Assembly (NCBI GenBank): GCA_902789175.1
Contig: CADANF010000004.1
Location: 35,987 to 99,986, forward strand
Reading direction: 5' to 3'
Length of the DNA stretch: 64,000 nucleotides
From: an uncultured Lachnospiraceae bacterium
GTDB taxonomy: Bacteria > Bacillota > Clostridia > Lachnospirales > Lachnospiraceae
The notes under the pieces are model-generated. The model was not told the origin of the DNA and ran no database searches. It worked only from the letters and a program-made list of their open reading frames with translations. The stretch's first letter is position 1; every line of letters starts with the position of its first letter. Below, one piece after another: positions 1-10,793 of this stretch. The translations under genes were made by a program, and so were the position numbers.

Positions 1-1086
<1,086 letters not shown>

Positions 1087-1141
1087 TCAGATAAAACAAC
1101 AGGAGAGCTCCTACCTTAAAAGTGGAGGGTTTATCAACGTG

Positions 1142-1180
1142 AAAAACTCGCATTCGCTATAATGAGTGCGAGTTTTTTTT
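1142..1180 (+). terminator. intrinsic terminator of gdhA
   Basis: Stem ACTCGCATTC / GAGTGCGAGT with one G-U pair, loop of about 8 nt, followed by eight T residues. Confidence 0.85.
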
Positions 1181-1193
1181 GATACTATGCAAT

Positions 1194-1260
1194 CGAAAAA
1201 TCTAAAATAAAAAAGACGAAAAAACCAAAATAAAAATGCCGAAAAACATAAAATGAACTT
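1194..1260. repeat. 23-bp A-rich tandem repeat, about 3 copies
   Basis: Units begin at 1194, 1217 and 1240 and share CGAAAAA followed by an AAAATAAAAA-like run; the third is degenerate. The repeat lies between the gdhA terminator and the next gene. No function can be assigned. Confidence 0.6.
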
Positions 1261-1308
1261 GAATTATTACATGAAGCATTTAATAATAAGTTTGGAGGTA
1301 TAGACTAA

Positions 1309-2616
1309 ATGAGATATTATATAAGAGTGATAGATAAATATATAGATGAAATGATTAAGGCTTTCAATGCCATAAATATAGTGGGCCCAAAAGGTTGTGG
1401 AAAAACGAGAACTGCTAAGGAAAGATGTAAAACAATCATTGAGTTCCAGAATGAAGAAAAGAGAGAAGGATATTTAAGCATTGCTAATACAGCTCCCAGG
1501 CTATTTTTGAAAAATGAAAAACCTATTTTGTTTGATGAATGGCAGGATGCTCCAAAGTTATGGGGGACAATAAGAAAAGATTGTGACGACAATCCTGAAG
1601 CTTTTGGAGAATATTATTTGACAGGATCATCAAGCAAAAAAATCGATACCCCTCATACTGGGACCGGAAGAATTTCTGAAATAACCATGTATCCTATGAC
1701 ATTATATGAAACTGGTGAGTCGACTGGAGGAGTTTCTATATCCAGATTATTCGATGATGATAAGTATGATATAGATGGTGAAAAAAGCAATCTGAAATTA
1801 GAAGATCTTTTTTATATTATTTGTCGAGGCGGATGGCCAAGATGCCTCGCAATAAAAGACGACGCTGCCAAGCTTCGAATCGCAACAGACTATTTCGAAC
1901 AAATATATAAAAAGGATATTAGTGCAGTTGATGGAGTAAAGAGAAATCCGGAGTGGGCAAGATCTATTCTTTGGTCATACGCTAGAAATATGGCTACATT
2001 ATCTAAAAAAACGGTAATAAACTCTGATATAAGGGCATCTTATAATATAACAGATATTACAATTTCTTCTTATATAGAAGCTTTGGAAAAGTTATTTGTG
2101 ATAAAAGATATAGATGCCTGGACTCCTCAGATAAGATCCAAAACGGCAATCAGATCAGCAAAAAAACACATTTTTATTGATCCATCTATCGGACTGGCTG
2201 CTTTGGGAATTAAACCTGATTATTTTAATATGGATTTAGATATGTTTGGTCATGCCTTTGAAAATCTGGTTATTAGGGACCTTTTGTCATATGCGGAAAC
2301 TCAAAATGCAAGAGTCATGCATTATAGTGATGATACAGGACTCGAGGCTGATGCAGTGTATCAGCTTTCTGATGGAAGATATGCTCTGATAGAGATAAAG
2401 ACCGGTGTAAATGCTGTACCAAAGGCTGAAGAGGGTTTGTTAAAGTTTAGAGATGTAATTAGACAACATAATGAAAAGGCTCTTTCAAATAAAGAACATC
2501 CGGGCGTTACCTATAGAGAACCATCTTTATTAATGATTATATGTGCCAATGCTGAAATGGCATATACAACTGATAATGGTGTGAAGGTTGTCCCAGTGGG
2601 GTGTTTGAAAGATTAA
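1309..2616 (+). CDS. AAA ATPase with DUF4143-type C-terminus
   Basis: A 435-aa ATPase. The P-loop GPKGCGKT is at residues 26-33, a Walker B ILFDEWQD at about 73-80, and a sensor-like LTGSSS follows, as in AAA_14/DUF4143 proteins. The C-terminus (about 345-366) has an E-D...E-I-K pattern (EADAV, then LIEIKTG), typical of the PD-(D/E)XK-like fold in this family. Such ATPases are common in clostridia and mostly uncharacterised. It ends 20 bp before jetA with no terminator between, so co-transcription with the Wadjet operon is possible. Whether it contributes to defence is not shown by sequence. Confidence 0.8.
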   Translation: MRYYIRVIDKYIDEMIKAFNAINIVGPKGCGKTRTAKERCKTIIEFQNEEKREGYLSIANTAPRLFLKNEKPILFDEWQDAPKLWGTIRKDCDDNPEAFGEYYLTGSSSKKIDTPHTGTGRISEITMYPMTLYETGESTGGVSISRLFDDDKYDIDGEKSNLKLEDLFYIICRGGWPRCLAIKDDAAKLRIATDYFEQIYKKDISAVDGVKRNPEWARSILWSYARNMATLSKKTVINSDIRASYNITDITISSYIEALEKLFVIKDIDAWTPQIRSKTAIRSAKKHIFIDPSIGLAALGIKPDYFNMDLDMFGHAFENLVIRDLLSYAETQNARVMHYSDDTGLEADAVYQLSDGRYALIEIKTGVNAVPKAEEGLLKFRDVIRQHNEKALSNKEHPGVTYREPSLLMIICANAEMAYTTDNGVKVVPVGCLKD

Positions 2617-2636
2617 ATATATAGCAGGACATTTAA

Positions 2637-4061
2637 ATGAATATTTTTAATTTGATTCCAATAGGATTTTTTAATCCCCTTGCAAGTGGGAGTAACAACA
2701 GAATATATGCTGACTGTCTTCAGGTTATTTATGATGAATATGATAGAGAAATAACATTTAGAATGGAGCGGGATAGAATTCGTGACGCTATAGCAATATA
2801 TCTTATGGAAAATCATATAGATGTTGTTTCGGACATTGATGATTATTCTTTGAACCAAAAGGTTCCAGATGAAAAAGCAGCTTCATCATCATACTTGGAT
2901 CTGGCATCTCAGATAATACGTAAGCTTTCTTCAGATGAAGTGGGCTGGCTTGAGGAAGAAATTGATGATGCATCTTTTGGAAGGAATATAATTATGACTG
3001 AGCAGGGAATAATGCTGGCTGAGCTTCTCGCAAGACTGGAGAAGCCGGAAACAGCTGAATTCTCAAGCTACATATATAATATTTATAATACGCTATCGAA
3101 TATTGAGCAATATGATGATATTTACGTAGATGTTCTAAAAAATGTATATAAAAATGCAAAGGGTTTATCTAAAGATTTAAAGACGCTGGCTACATTTATT
3201 AAAAAGATTATAGAACGGATGATTCATGAAGAAACATTTGAAAGTCTGACTGAAAATCTGCTTGATTATTTTAATGGGGATTTCATCAAAGAGTATTCTC
3301 GTCTTACAAAACGTCAGAATATAAGAACCTACAGAAGAGTTATTTTGCATAGATTAAATGACTTGAGAATTGAAAAAACAAAAGAAAACCTTGTAATATG
3401 CTGCAAAAAAGAGGAAAAAATATCAGATGACAAGGCTGAAGAGTGTGTTGATGATATGATAGACAATACTGTAAGATTTCTGGATGGAGATTATGACAGA
3501 ATCATGTCAAATATAAAACATAAGATAAATGTATATCTTCAGGTAGCAGTCGGAAGAGCTCGTTTTATTCGAAATAAAGAAAAAAATATAAGAGGAGATA
3601 TAGAAAAAACCTTGAAGATTCTTGGCGATGAAATGAAAGAACTGGATATTCATGATAGTATTCCGGATGAAATGAAATCTCTTTTTGCATTTGATGATAA
3701 TCAGTTTATTGATTTGTCATCGATATCTTACCCGAGAAGAAGTCAGATCATTAGAGAAAACAGTACCCAGGATCTGGTCGAAATAGATGAAGAGGATATA
3801 GAGAGAACTAGGAGCGAGTTTGAAAAAGAACTGGAAGATATCTATGCAAAGGATAAGATGTCAGAATACTTGAATAATATTATCGGAGAAAGGTTAAAGA
3901 TTGATACCATGGATTTCCCGCTTGAAAACAAGGTTCAGCTGCTTAAAATGTTATCTTCTGCCGTATATGCTGAGGAAAGTGGATATATTATAGACGTTGA
4001 GGATGGTTACATAGAGACAGATCAAATGCTGATCAGAAAATTTAGTATGAAAAGGAAGTAG
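2637..4061 (+). CDS. jetA: Wadjet subunit JetA (kleisin-like)
   Basis: A 474-aa, largely helical, charged protein. The N-terminal region (NLIPIGFFNPLASGSNNRIY) and length fit the JetA family, the kleisin/MukF-like subunit that bridges the SMC-like JetC dimer. Position as first gene of jetABCD is the strongest support. The form resembles the DUF5716-type JetA seen in type III Wadjet of Firmicutes; that subtype is my recollection of the family, not tested. The ribosome site AGGA at 2626 is 7 bp before the ATG. The stop is 3 bp before jetB. Confidence 0.8.
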   Translation: MNIFNLIPIGFFNPLASGSNNRIYADCLQVIYDEYDREITFRMERDRIRDAIAIYLMENHIDVVSDIDDYSLNQKVPDEKAASSSYLDLASQIIRKLSSDEVGWLEEEIDDASFGRNIIMTEQGIMLAELLARLEKPETAEFSSYIYNIYNTLSNIEQYDDIYVDVLKNVYKNAKGLSKDLKTLATFIKKIIERMIHEETFESLTENLLDYFNGDFIKEYSRLTKRQNIRTYRRVILHRLNDLRIEKTKENLVICCKKEEKISDDKAEECVDDMIDNTVRFLDGDYDRIMSNIKHKINVYLQVAVGRARFIRNKEKNIRGDIEKTLKILGDEMKELDIHDSIPDEMKSLFAFDDNQFIDLSSISYPRRSQIIRENSTQDLVEIDEEDIERTRSEFEKELEDIYAKDKMSEYLNNIIGERLKIDTMDFPLENKVQLLKMLSSAVYAEESGYIIDVEDGYIETDQMLIRKFSMKRK

Positions 4062-4064
4062 AAT

Positions 4065-4751
4065 ATGGAACTTTCAGGTTTTGAAAATGAATGGGAAGGA
4101 CTTACCTCCGGTGAAAAAACAATGTTTCAAAAATGTGTCCGGATTATGCTGAAGAAAACATTTATAGTTTATGATAAAGGTGAAGAGGAAAAAAAGGAAT
4201 ACTTTTTCATTTCTAAGCATTCAGATATATTCAGCAGATATTTATGTCCTATAGGATATGATGTCCTGGTTGACAGAGATAATAAAGTTATCATGCTTCA
4301 GAATACTGTCAGTGCAGGTGAATCATCAAAGATGCAGATCAACAGGTGTAACCTGTCTCTTGCTGATAGTATAGTGTTATGTGTTTTATTTACCATTTAT
4401 TCCGACAGAGTCAGACATGGGAGTCTTGCAGAATCTATAATTATTTCAATTACTGATCTGAGATTTCAGTTTGAAAAATATAAGGTTCAGGACAGATTCG
4501 AGAAAAAAGGGGAACTTTCTGAGACAATAAAAAAACTGGAAAGATATAATCTGATAGAAATGAATGGGAAACTTGGTGAAGCAGATACAAAAATAAAAAT
4601 ATTTCCGTCTATTCAATTTGCTTTAGATGCTAATGAGTTTCATTTGTTCGCTGAACAGGCTGAGAAAAGGATGTTTACGAAGGATTTGCAGAGCCAGGAT
4701 ATAGATTTGGAAAATGAAGATGGAGAAGGATTTGATGATACCGATGAATGA
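4065..4751 (+). CDS. jetB: Wadjet subunit JetB (MukE-like)
   Basis: A 228-aa acidic protein with winged-helix character, matching the JetB/MukE-like role of binding JetA in the Wadjet SMC complex. AAGGAAG at 4052-4058 lies within the end of jetA, 6 bp before the ATG, suggesting translational coupling. The 3' end overlaps jetC. Identification rests mainly on size and order in the operon; the sequence itself has no catalytic motif. Confidence 0.75.
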   Translation: MELSGFENEWEGLTSGEKTMFQKCVRIMLKKTFIVYDKGEEEKKEYFFISKHSDIFSRYLCPIGYDVLVDRDNKVIMLQNTVSAGESSKMQINRCNLSLADSIVLCVLFTIYSDRVRHGSLAESIIISITDLRFQFEKYKVQDRFEKKGELSETIKKLERYNLIEMNGKLGEADTKIKIFPSIQFALDANEFHLFAEQAEKRMFTKDLQSQDIDLENEDGEGFDDTDE

Positions 4752-7700
4752 TTATCTGAATATATCAGATAGAAAAACAGCAACAAAAGTTCGCTTGATA
4801 AACTGGTCTAAATTCCAGGATGTTACAATAAATTTGGAAGGATCCACTCTGATAACAGGAGTTAATGGAACCGGTAAAAGTACTATTCTGGATGCGATGA
4901 CATATCTTCTGACAGGAAACAAGAGATTTAATATCGCTGCAGGTGATAAAGACAGAACTGTGAAGTCATATGTAAGAGGAGATACTCAGAGTGAAGGAGA
5001 ATTCAGATACCTTAGAACAGGTGCTGTAACCTCATATATTGCAATGGAATTCTGGTCTCCGTTGGAGAATACATCCATTGTGAGCGGAGTATGCATTGAA
5101 TCAATGAATGAGCAGGATGTTAAGACGGGTGCATGGTTTATCATGAAGGATTCCAGACTGGATGATTTTGAATTCTATTATATAAAAGATGGAAAGTATT
5201 ATACCCATAGCAAAAGTAATCTACTATTTAAGGGAAGACGAATCAAAAGCAAGGATTTTAAAGGCGAGGAAAGAGGAACTGAAGAGCTGCTTCGAAAACT
5301 GGGGCTCAGGTGTGATGTAGCAAAATACAGATCAAAACTCATAAAGATGATGGCATTTAAGCCAGAAAAGGACATAGATAAATTCATCAGGGAAGCTGTA
5401 CTAGATCCAGGAAAAATTACGTCTCTTTCAGAAATTAAAGAGCAGAAGGTACAGTTTGAGGATCTGAGAAGAATTTATGTTGAACTTGAGGAAGGAAAGA
5501 AAAAACTTGAGGAATTAGAGGAAAAAACTAGAGAATATGAAAAAAGAAGGGATATATACGATATAAGAAAACTGGTATATTCTTATCAGAATATTCCTAT
5601 TACTGAGGATGATATTAGTAACTCAAACAGAGTGATTGAATATCAGCTCCAAAAAATAAAAGAAATGAATAAGAGTAAAGAAATACTGGAGCAGGATCAG
5701 AAAAGGGCTATCGACAGGTATTCTGCTTCAATCAATAATGATATATATACAGGAATGAAAAAATCTCTTGAGGAGTATGAAAAACGGATACAGGAATATA
5801 TAAATGAGTTAGAAAAAACGAATTTGGAAATAGGTAAGCTTAAAAAAATAAAGGAAGGCTATACAAATATTAAAGATATAGTAGTCTTGGATAAAGCAGA
5901 TAGTAAAGCTCTTTTGATGATAGACAGTGCGAATGCTGATACCGAAAGTGAAATAAATGCTATTACTAATCTTCGTAATTCTGTAGATGAATCCGAAAAA
6001 AGTATCAATAAAGAGTTTGTTCATATAGAGGATAAGGAAGAGGAGCTTAATCAACAGCAGGAAGAAGTTGCTGGCGTAATTCGTGAGTTAAAGAATGAGA
6101 TAATAACATATCCGGCAGATGCGGCTAGAGCGAAGGAGATATTAACAGAAGAGTTTAAGAAAATTGGACTTGTATGTGGAAAGAATTTAAATATAAGATT
6201 TCTGTCTGAACTGGTATCAGAAATAAAAGACCTTAGATGGCAGAAGGCTATAGAGACATTTTTAGGTAATAAAAGATTCCATATAATCGTGGACTCAAAG
6301 TATGCTTTCGATGCCATGAAAATACTTAAGAGCAGGAAAATATATAATGCAACAGTTGCGATGACTAATAAGCTTCCGGAGTCGGACATTACACCGGGTT
6401 CAGCGGCATCTCTTCTTGTTGTGCCAAATGCTGATGCCAGAAAGTACATAAATTATCTCCTAAATGGCATTCATCTGTGTGAGAATCTGGAAGAATTGAA
6501 TGATTATCCTAAGGGTGGACTTACCCGGGAAGGCATGCTGGCAAAGAGCTACGCCGTAAGAATGATGGATATGAGAAAAACTATTCCTTATATGGGTAAA
6601 ACGGCTGTAGCTGAACAGTTAAAGGCTGCAGAGAAAAAACTGCTTTGGGTTGAGGAAGAGATAACAAAGTTAAATCAGAAAAAAGAAACTATAGAGAATC
6701 ACAGAGACAGAATCAGGGCAATTATACCTTTAATCAATCAGGAACTGGATATATCGGCTCCTAAGAGATGTGAGGAGCTTTCTGATAAAAAGGAAAAGGC
6801 AGAGGGTAAGAGGCAGGAAATAGAAAAGGATCCTTCTTTTGAAGCTGCGCTTAAGGAACAGCAGGCCGCCAAGAAGGAGTTGGATGAGGTCAATGAAAAG
6901 CTAAAGAAGAACAGTTCCGAGATAGGTGCCACGGAAAACGAAATAAAAAAATACAGTGATAGTGTAAAGAAAAGTGAGAAAAAACTAAAGGAATACACCT
7001 CTCTTTATAAGGAAGAAATACTGGGAAAAACAGAACTGAGAAGACAGGTGGAGTTGGAGTACGCCAGACTTAGAAAAGAGGATGGGGTTGCGGTTTCTTA
7101 CAAAAACCTCAATTCGGTTGAGAATGATATGAAGCGAGCCTGTGATAATATGGAAAGTGTTCAGATGGGTTATTGTCATATAGTTGGCCTGGATGTTACG
7201 AACAGAGGACCTTCATTTATTCCGTTTTACAGAAGCGAATACAAAAAAACAGCAAATGTAAAGATAGAGGAGGCAAAGAATCAGCTTGAAAAAAAATCTA
7301 AGGAACTGGAAAGTGCGTTTATGATTGATTTTGTCGGAGAAATCAATGAGAGTATCCAGAGGGCTGAAGAAGAGATGGATATAATAAATGCAGAATTGAA
7401 AAAACTTCCTTTTGGCAATGACACTTATAAGTTTATAAAATCAGAAAAGAGTGACAGAGCAGTATTCTTTAAGATAAAGAGAAAATTGAAGGATTATCTG
7501 GACAATCCTGAAAACTATATGAACTCTAATCGTGATGATGAAGAAATGGAGCAGTATATTAAAGAATACATGGATATAATCCTTATGGAGGAGGATGAAG
7601 AGGAGTATACTGATTATAGAAAGTATTTTACCTATGATATGGTGATAACCAGTAAACAGGGGGATAACACTGTTGAGGCCAATCTGTCAAAGAAACAGGG

Positions 7701-8001
7701 GTCGGCAAGTAATGGTGAAAAGCAGACACCATATTTCATAATTCTTGCTGCAAGCCTGATGCAGTTCTATCATGAAAAATGCTGTGAGAGACTTGTATTT
7801 ATAGATGAAGCATTTTCTGCTCTTTCAAGAGAAAGAATCGAACAGATGGTAAGATATCTGGAAGATAATCATTTTCAGGTTATATATGCAGCGCCTCCGG
7901 AAAAAATAGGAAGTATAGGAGAGCATGTGACATCTACTGTAAGCCTTATTAATTCAGGAAGATATACAAGTGCTATTGAAGGAACTTTGAGGAAACGTTA
8001 A
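4735..8001 (+). CDS. jetC: Wadjet subunit JetC, SMC-like ATPase
   Basis: About 1088 aa with SMC/MukB architecture. The Walker A GVNGTGKST is at about residues 42-50. Two long Lys/Glu-rich coiled coils flank a hinge-like middle (about 480-640). An ABC signature region (SASNGEKQTP, about 990) and Walker B RLVFIDEAFSAL (about 1020-1031) sit at the C-terminus. JetC extrudes DNA loops so that the complex can recognise closed circular plasmids. I chose ATG 4735 because GGAGA at 4722-4726 is 8 bp upstream; ATG 4714 and 4744 are in frame as alternatives. The start overlaps the end of jetB. Confidence 0.9.
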   Translation: MIPMNDYLNISDRKTATKVRLINWSKFQDVTINLEGSTLITGVNGTGKSTILDAMTYLLTGNKRFNIAAGDKDRTVKSYVRGDTQSEGEFRYLRTGAVTSYIAMEFWSPLENTSIVSGVCIESMNEQDVKTGAWFIMKDSRLDDFEFYYIKDGKYYTHSKSNLLFKGRRIKSKDFKGEERGTEELLRKLGLRCDVAKYRSKLIKMMAFKPEKDIDKFIREAVLDPGKITSLSEIKEQKVQFEDLRRIYVELEEGKKKLEELEEKTREYEKRRDIYDIRKLVYSYQNIPITEDDISNSNRVIEYQLQKIKEMNKSKEILEQDQKRAIDRYSASINNDIYTGMKKSLEEYEKRIQEYINELEKTNLEIGKLKKIKEGYTNIKDIVVLDKADSKALLMIDSANADTESEINAITNLRNSVDESEKSINKEFVHIEDKEEELNQQQEEVAGVIRELKNEIITYPADAARAKEILTEEFKKIGLVCGKNLNIRFLSELVSEIKDLRWQKAIETFLGNKRFHIIVDSKYAFDAMKILKSRKIYNATVAMTNKLPESDITPGSAASLLVVPNADARKYINYLLNGIHLCENLEELNDYPKGGLTREGMLAKSYAVRMMDMRKTIPYMGKTAVAEQLKAAEKKLLWVEEEITKLNQKKETIENHRDRIRAIIPLINQELDISAPKRCEELSDKKEKAEGKRQEIEKDPSFEAALKEQQAAKKELDEVNEKLKKNSSEIGATENEIKKYSDSVKKSEKKLKEYTSLYKEEILGKTELRRQVELEYARLRKEDGVAVSYKNLNSVENDMKRACDNMESVQMGYCHIVGLDVTNRGPSFIPFYRSEYKKTANVKIEEAKNQLEKKSKELESAFMIDFVGEINESIQRAEEEMDIINAELKKLPFGNDTYKFIKSEKSDRAVFFKIKRKLKDYLDNPENYMNSNRDDEEMEQYIKEYMDIILMEEDEEEYTDYRKYFTYDMVITSKQGDNTVEANLSKKQGSASNGEKQTPYFIILAASLMQFYHEKCCERLVFIDEAFSALSRERIEQMVRYLEDNHFQVIYAAPPEKIGSIGEHVTSTVSLINSGRYTSAIEGTLRKR

Positions 8002-8043
8002 TAGATTCTGAGTATATAGAAAAATAAGAAAGAAATTAAAAAG

Positions 8044-9276
8044 ATGAAGCTGAGTTCTAATCAAAAGAAAATCCTTGAAAAACTCATTACCAAGTTTGAA
8101 AACAGTAAGACTTATGAAAAAACAAATAAGTTTAAGCAGAGTTTTTATGTTAAACCCTCGGAAATATTTAAAAACTATTATAGTGATTTTGCCGATATAA
8201 ATGAAGTAGGTGATTTTGAAAATGATACCTATGAACTTCAATCTGAAGGATATGTTGAAATAAAGTATAAGAAGCATTCTTCAGTGATTGATAAAATATA
8301 CTTGAATGTAAGTAAGGTGGATCAAATCAGAAGTGTAATAGGAATAAAAGAGAAAAATGAGGTAAAAACTGAAGAATTACGATTTTTTGAAGGCTATATG
8401 AAAAATGATGGTTTTTCTGGGTGGTATAGCAGGCAGGAGATAGAAAGAATCCGTTGTGGAAAGAAAATCAGATATTCTATCCCTGAATCAACGATAATAC
8501 TTGATCTTATTGACAGAATCATTGGAAATGAAGATGAACTGCTTGAAAGAGAGTTATCAATAATAACATTTGGAAATAGTAAAACCTTTGAAAAAAAATA
8601 CAGGAGGAAGGTGTGTGGATTATTATCAGAGTATCTTGAAGCTACAGATCAAATGAGTGATTTCAATATCGCAGTCAACTCAGATACTGAAAGAAATCAT
8701 TTACTGCTTGAAAGATATGGAATCTATCAGAATCCAGCATATGTATATATCAAAGGAAATATAAAGATTAAACATTCAGACAATAGAATAATTGATGTGT
8801 TGAAGGATTCTTCAATAGCTATTTCTACATCATTAATAAAACAAATTAATGAGGTGGTTGTAACTGATAAAAAAATAGTTACCGTAGAGAATTTAACATC
8901 TTTTCATAGGATAGAAGCTGAAGATACTTCGTTTGTTTATACCGGAGGGTACTCAGGAAGAACGGTGAAGAGATTTCTTCAATACATAAAAAGTAATAAC
9001 CCTGACAGGAGTTTTTATCATTTTGGTGATCTGGATCCGGATGGATTTTGCATACTGGATAATCTGATCGATACTACAGGAATAGACATAAAGCCGATTC
9101 ATATGGACATGGAGAATCTTATAAAATATAAGCCTTTTGCAAAACCTCTTTCAGAAAGAGATGTAAAACTGGCCAGATCATTAATTAGAAAAGGACATAA
9201 TATTGATGTTTTGAAATACATGATAGAGGAGAATATAAAATTAGAGCAGGAGATCATTACATATAATTTAAATTAA
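8044..9276 (+). CDS. jetD: Wadjet subunit JetD, TOPRIM nuclease
   Basis: A 410-aa protein with a C-terminal TOPRIM core: a glutamate in VENLTSFHR (about residue 281) and the acidic GDLDPDG (about 327-333). This fits JetD (DUF3322/DUF2220), the topoisomerase VI-like nuclease that cuts plasmid DNA when JetABC has extruded it. It is 42 bp downstream of jetC, with only a weak AG-rich ribosome site. The set A-B-C-D is complete and uninterrupted, so the system is probably functional. Confidence 0.88.
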   Translation: MKLSSNQKKILEKLITKFENSKTYEKTNKFKQSFYVKPSEIFKNYYSDFADINEVGDFENDTYELQSEGYVEIKYKKHSSVIDKIYLNVSKVDQIRSVIGIKEKNEVKTEELRFFEGYMKNDGFSGWYSRQEIERIRCGKKIRYSIPESTIILDLIDRIIGNEDELLERELSIITFGNSKTFEKKYRRKVCGLLSEYLEATDQMSDFNIAVNSDTERNHLLLERYGIYQNPAYVYIKGNIKIKHSDNRIIDVLKDSSIAISTSLIKQINEVVVTDKKIVTVENLTSFHRIEAEDTSFVYTGGYSGRTVKRFLQYIKSNNPDRSFYHFGDLDPDGFCILDNLIDTTGIDIKPIHMDMENLIKYKPFAKPLSERDVKLARSLIRKGHNIDVLKYMIEENIKLEQEIITYNLN

Positions 9277-9381
9277 TCGATATTAAACTGTTATAGGTGA
9301 AATTGATAATACATATACCTATAGTCTTAGGTGATTTTTTATTTCATTGGTTTTATTCGGATGTAGAAAATACTTGCATTG

Positions 9382-9678
9382 ATGATCTACTATGGCTTTG
9401 GCGGAAAAGAAGATCTTATAAAGATTGTCTATCCACAGTGTGGTATTTCTCTTTATTCTCAAGTGGCAATAGATGAGCAGGCTGATTCTGATCAGGCGGT
9501 TTTTCTTCCAAAGAGCCAGATGATACTTGCGCCAGAGATACTTATCGGTTTTGATGATGGAGTTAAAGTCATCAGATATGATGAGATAAAACAGATAAGG
9601 ATCGTTAAGCATAAAAGTAATGTTGTTGAGGCTAAGGAATTTGGACCATTTTATAATGTGGTGATGATAAATATTTAA
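9382..9678 (+). CDS. small protein of unknown function, possibly a gene remnant
   Basis: About 98 aa from ATG 9382 (a TTG at 9379 is also open). There is no clear ribosome site. The C-terminal part (MILAPEILIGFDDGVKVIRY onward) looks like beta strands of a PH-like fold. I do not recognise the family. The weak start and isolated position between the Wadjet operon and the pan promoter suggest either a short orphan or the tail of a decayed gene. It has its own downstream terminator. Confidence 0.4.
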   Translation: MIYYGFGGKEDLIKIVYPQCGISLYSQVAIDEQADSDQAVFLPKSQMILAPEILIGFDDGVKVIRYDEIKQIRIVKHKSNVVEAKEFGPFYNVVMINI

Positions 9679-9680
9679 GC

Positions 9681-9717
9681 AGGAGGAAATTTCCTTAGAG
9701 GAATTCCTCTTTTTTTA
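9681..9717 (+). terminator. intrinsic terminator
   Basis: AGGAGGAA pairs with TTCCTCTT (one G-U) around an inner hairpin, followed by a run of T. Confidence 0.7.
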
Positions 9718-9760
9718 TACAAAGATTTTGTATTTTATTAGATACAAGATCAATATTTTC

Positions 9761-9790
9761 TTTACATTCTATATAGGTTTATCTTATACT
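9761..9790 (+). promoter_or_regulatory. sigma-A-type promoter of the pan operon
   Basis: TTTACA at 9761-9766, 18-bp spacer, TATACT at 9785-9790. The predicted start near 9797 gives a leader of about 110 nt before panG. Confidence 0.65.
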
Positions 9791-9797
9791 CACATCG

Positions 9798-9905
9798 GAT
9801 GGTATTCGAGAGAAACTATACCTGATACACGTATCACAGGAATAAGATGATAAGTTAAAGCATCACCTCAAGTTTATTTTAATGAATAATTTAAGGAGGT
9901 GATAG
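9798..9905 (+). promoter_or_regulatory. structured pan leader with ribosome-site-hiding hairpin
   Basis: Three elements are visible. GGTAT 9801-9805 pairs with ATACC 9818-9822. A 14-bp inverted repeat TGATACACGTATCA lies at 9823-9836. ATCACCTC at 9862-9869 is perfectly complementary to GAGGTGAT at 9896-9903, which contains the panG ribosome site; the loop can also pair TTATT with AATAA. The last hairpin would block panG translation when formed. A leader RNA called the pan motif is known upstream of panB operons in Firmicutes; I cannot confirm a match to its consensus. Confidence 0.55.
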
Positions 9906-9906
9906 G

Positions 9907-10782
9907 ATGAGGATTGGATTTATCGGAGCCGGTCGAGTAGGATTTACATTTGGTAAATACATGAAAGAACATGGGCTTCAGGTGGCAGGTTATTATAGCA
10001 GGAATCCTGAGGATTCAAAAGCTGCCAGCGAATTTACCGGTACCTTACAGTTTAACAATAAAGAAGAACTTGTTGATTCATGTGATTTAGTGATGCTTAC
10101 GGTCAGCGATAATGCAATCGCTTCTGTATGGGATGAGATAAAGTCCTATCACGGAATGGACCAAAAAATAGTTTGCCACACCAGTGGTTCTATTTCATCT
10201 AATATCTTTAAGAATACGCCACATCAGATTTATGGCTACTCCATCCATCCTATTTATGCTGTCTCGGACAGATATGAAACTTATAGGAAGTTTTCCAACG
10301 CTTTTATAACTATTGAAGGACACGAAAAATATCTAGAAACATTAAAGCATATGATAGAAGATATCGGCTTAAAGGCTGCTGTGATAAACAGTGACAGCAA
10401 GGCTCTTTATCATGCATCTTCAGTAATGGCCAGCAATTTAGTATGTGGCTTGTATGAAGCTGCTACAAGTCTTATGACTGAATGTGGAATGACAGATAGC
10501 GAGGCAAGAGAAGCCCTTAAGAATCTCTTTAGAGATAATGCTCTTGGAATAGCTGAAAAGGGAAATGTATCTCAGCTTACAGGTCCTATAGAAAGAGGAG
10601 ATACTTCAACTATAAGAAGACATTTAGATGCACTTAATGCTATGGAAAAAAATGAAGAAAAAAGCCAAAAAGCAAGTAATATAAAAAACATTTACAAAGA
10701 ATTATCCAGGCAGACACTTAAGATAGCTAAAAAGAAGAATCCTGACAGGGATTATCATGAAATTGAAGAGTGTATAAAATAG
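9907..10782 (+). CDS. panG: PanG-type ketopantoate reductase (Rossmann/DUF2520)
   Basis: A 291-aa NAD(P)-binding protein. The N-terminus [16 protein letters not shown] carries the GxGxxG site; the C-terminal half (about 130-260) is a helical dehydrogenase domain of DUF2520 type. Located directly before panB-panC-panD with 11 bp to panB, it most likely reduces ketopantoate to pantoate, the step otherwise done by PanE. A PanG of this kind was described in Francisella. No panE is seen in the window. The role is inferred from family plus context. The ribosome site AAGGAGGTGATAGG is strong but lies in a hairpin. Confidence 0.75.
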   Translation: MRIGFIGAGRVGFTFGKYMKEHGLQVAGYYSRNPEDSKAASEFTGTLQFNNKEELVDSCDLVMLTVSDNAIASVWDEIKSYHGMDQKIVCHTSGSISSNIFKNTPHQIYGYSIHPIYAVSDRYETYRKFSNAFITIEGHEKYLETLKHMIEDIGLKAAVINSDSKALYHASSVMASNLVCGLYEAATSLMTECGMTDSEAREALKNLFRDNALGIAEKGNVSQLTGPIERGDTSTIRRHLDALNAMEKNEEKSQKASNIKNIYKELSRQTLKIAKKKNPDRDYHEIEECIK

Positions 10783-10793
10783 GAGGAAAAAGT

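Noticed and set aside
7954-8277. Minus-strand 107-aa ORF over the jetC-jetD junction
   Set aside because: AT-rich shadow lying across two well-supported plus-strand genes.
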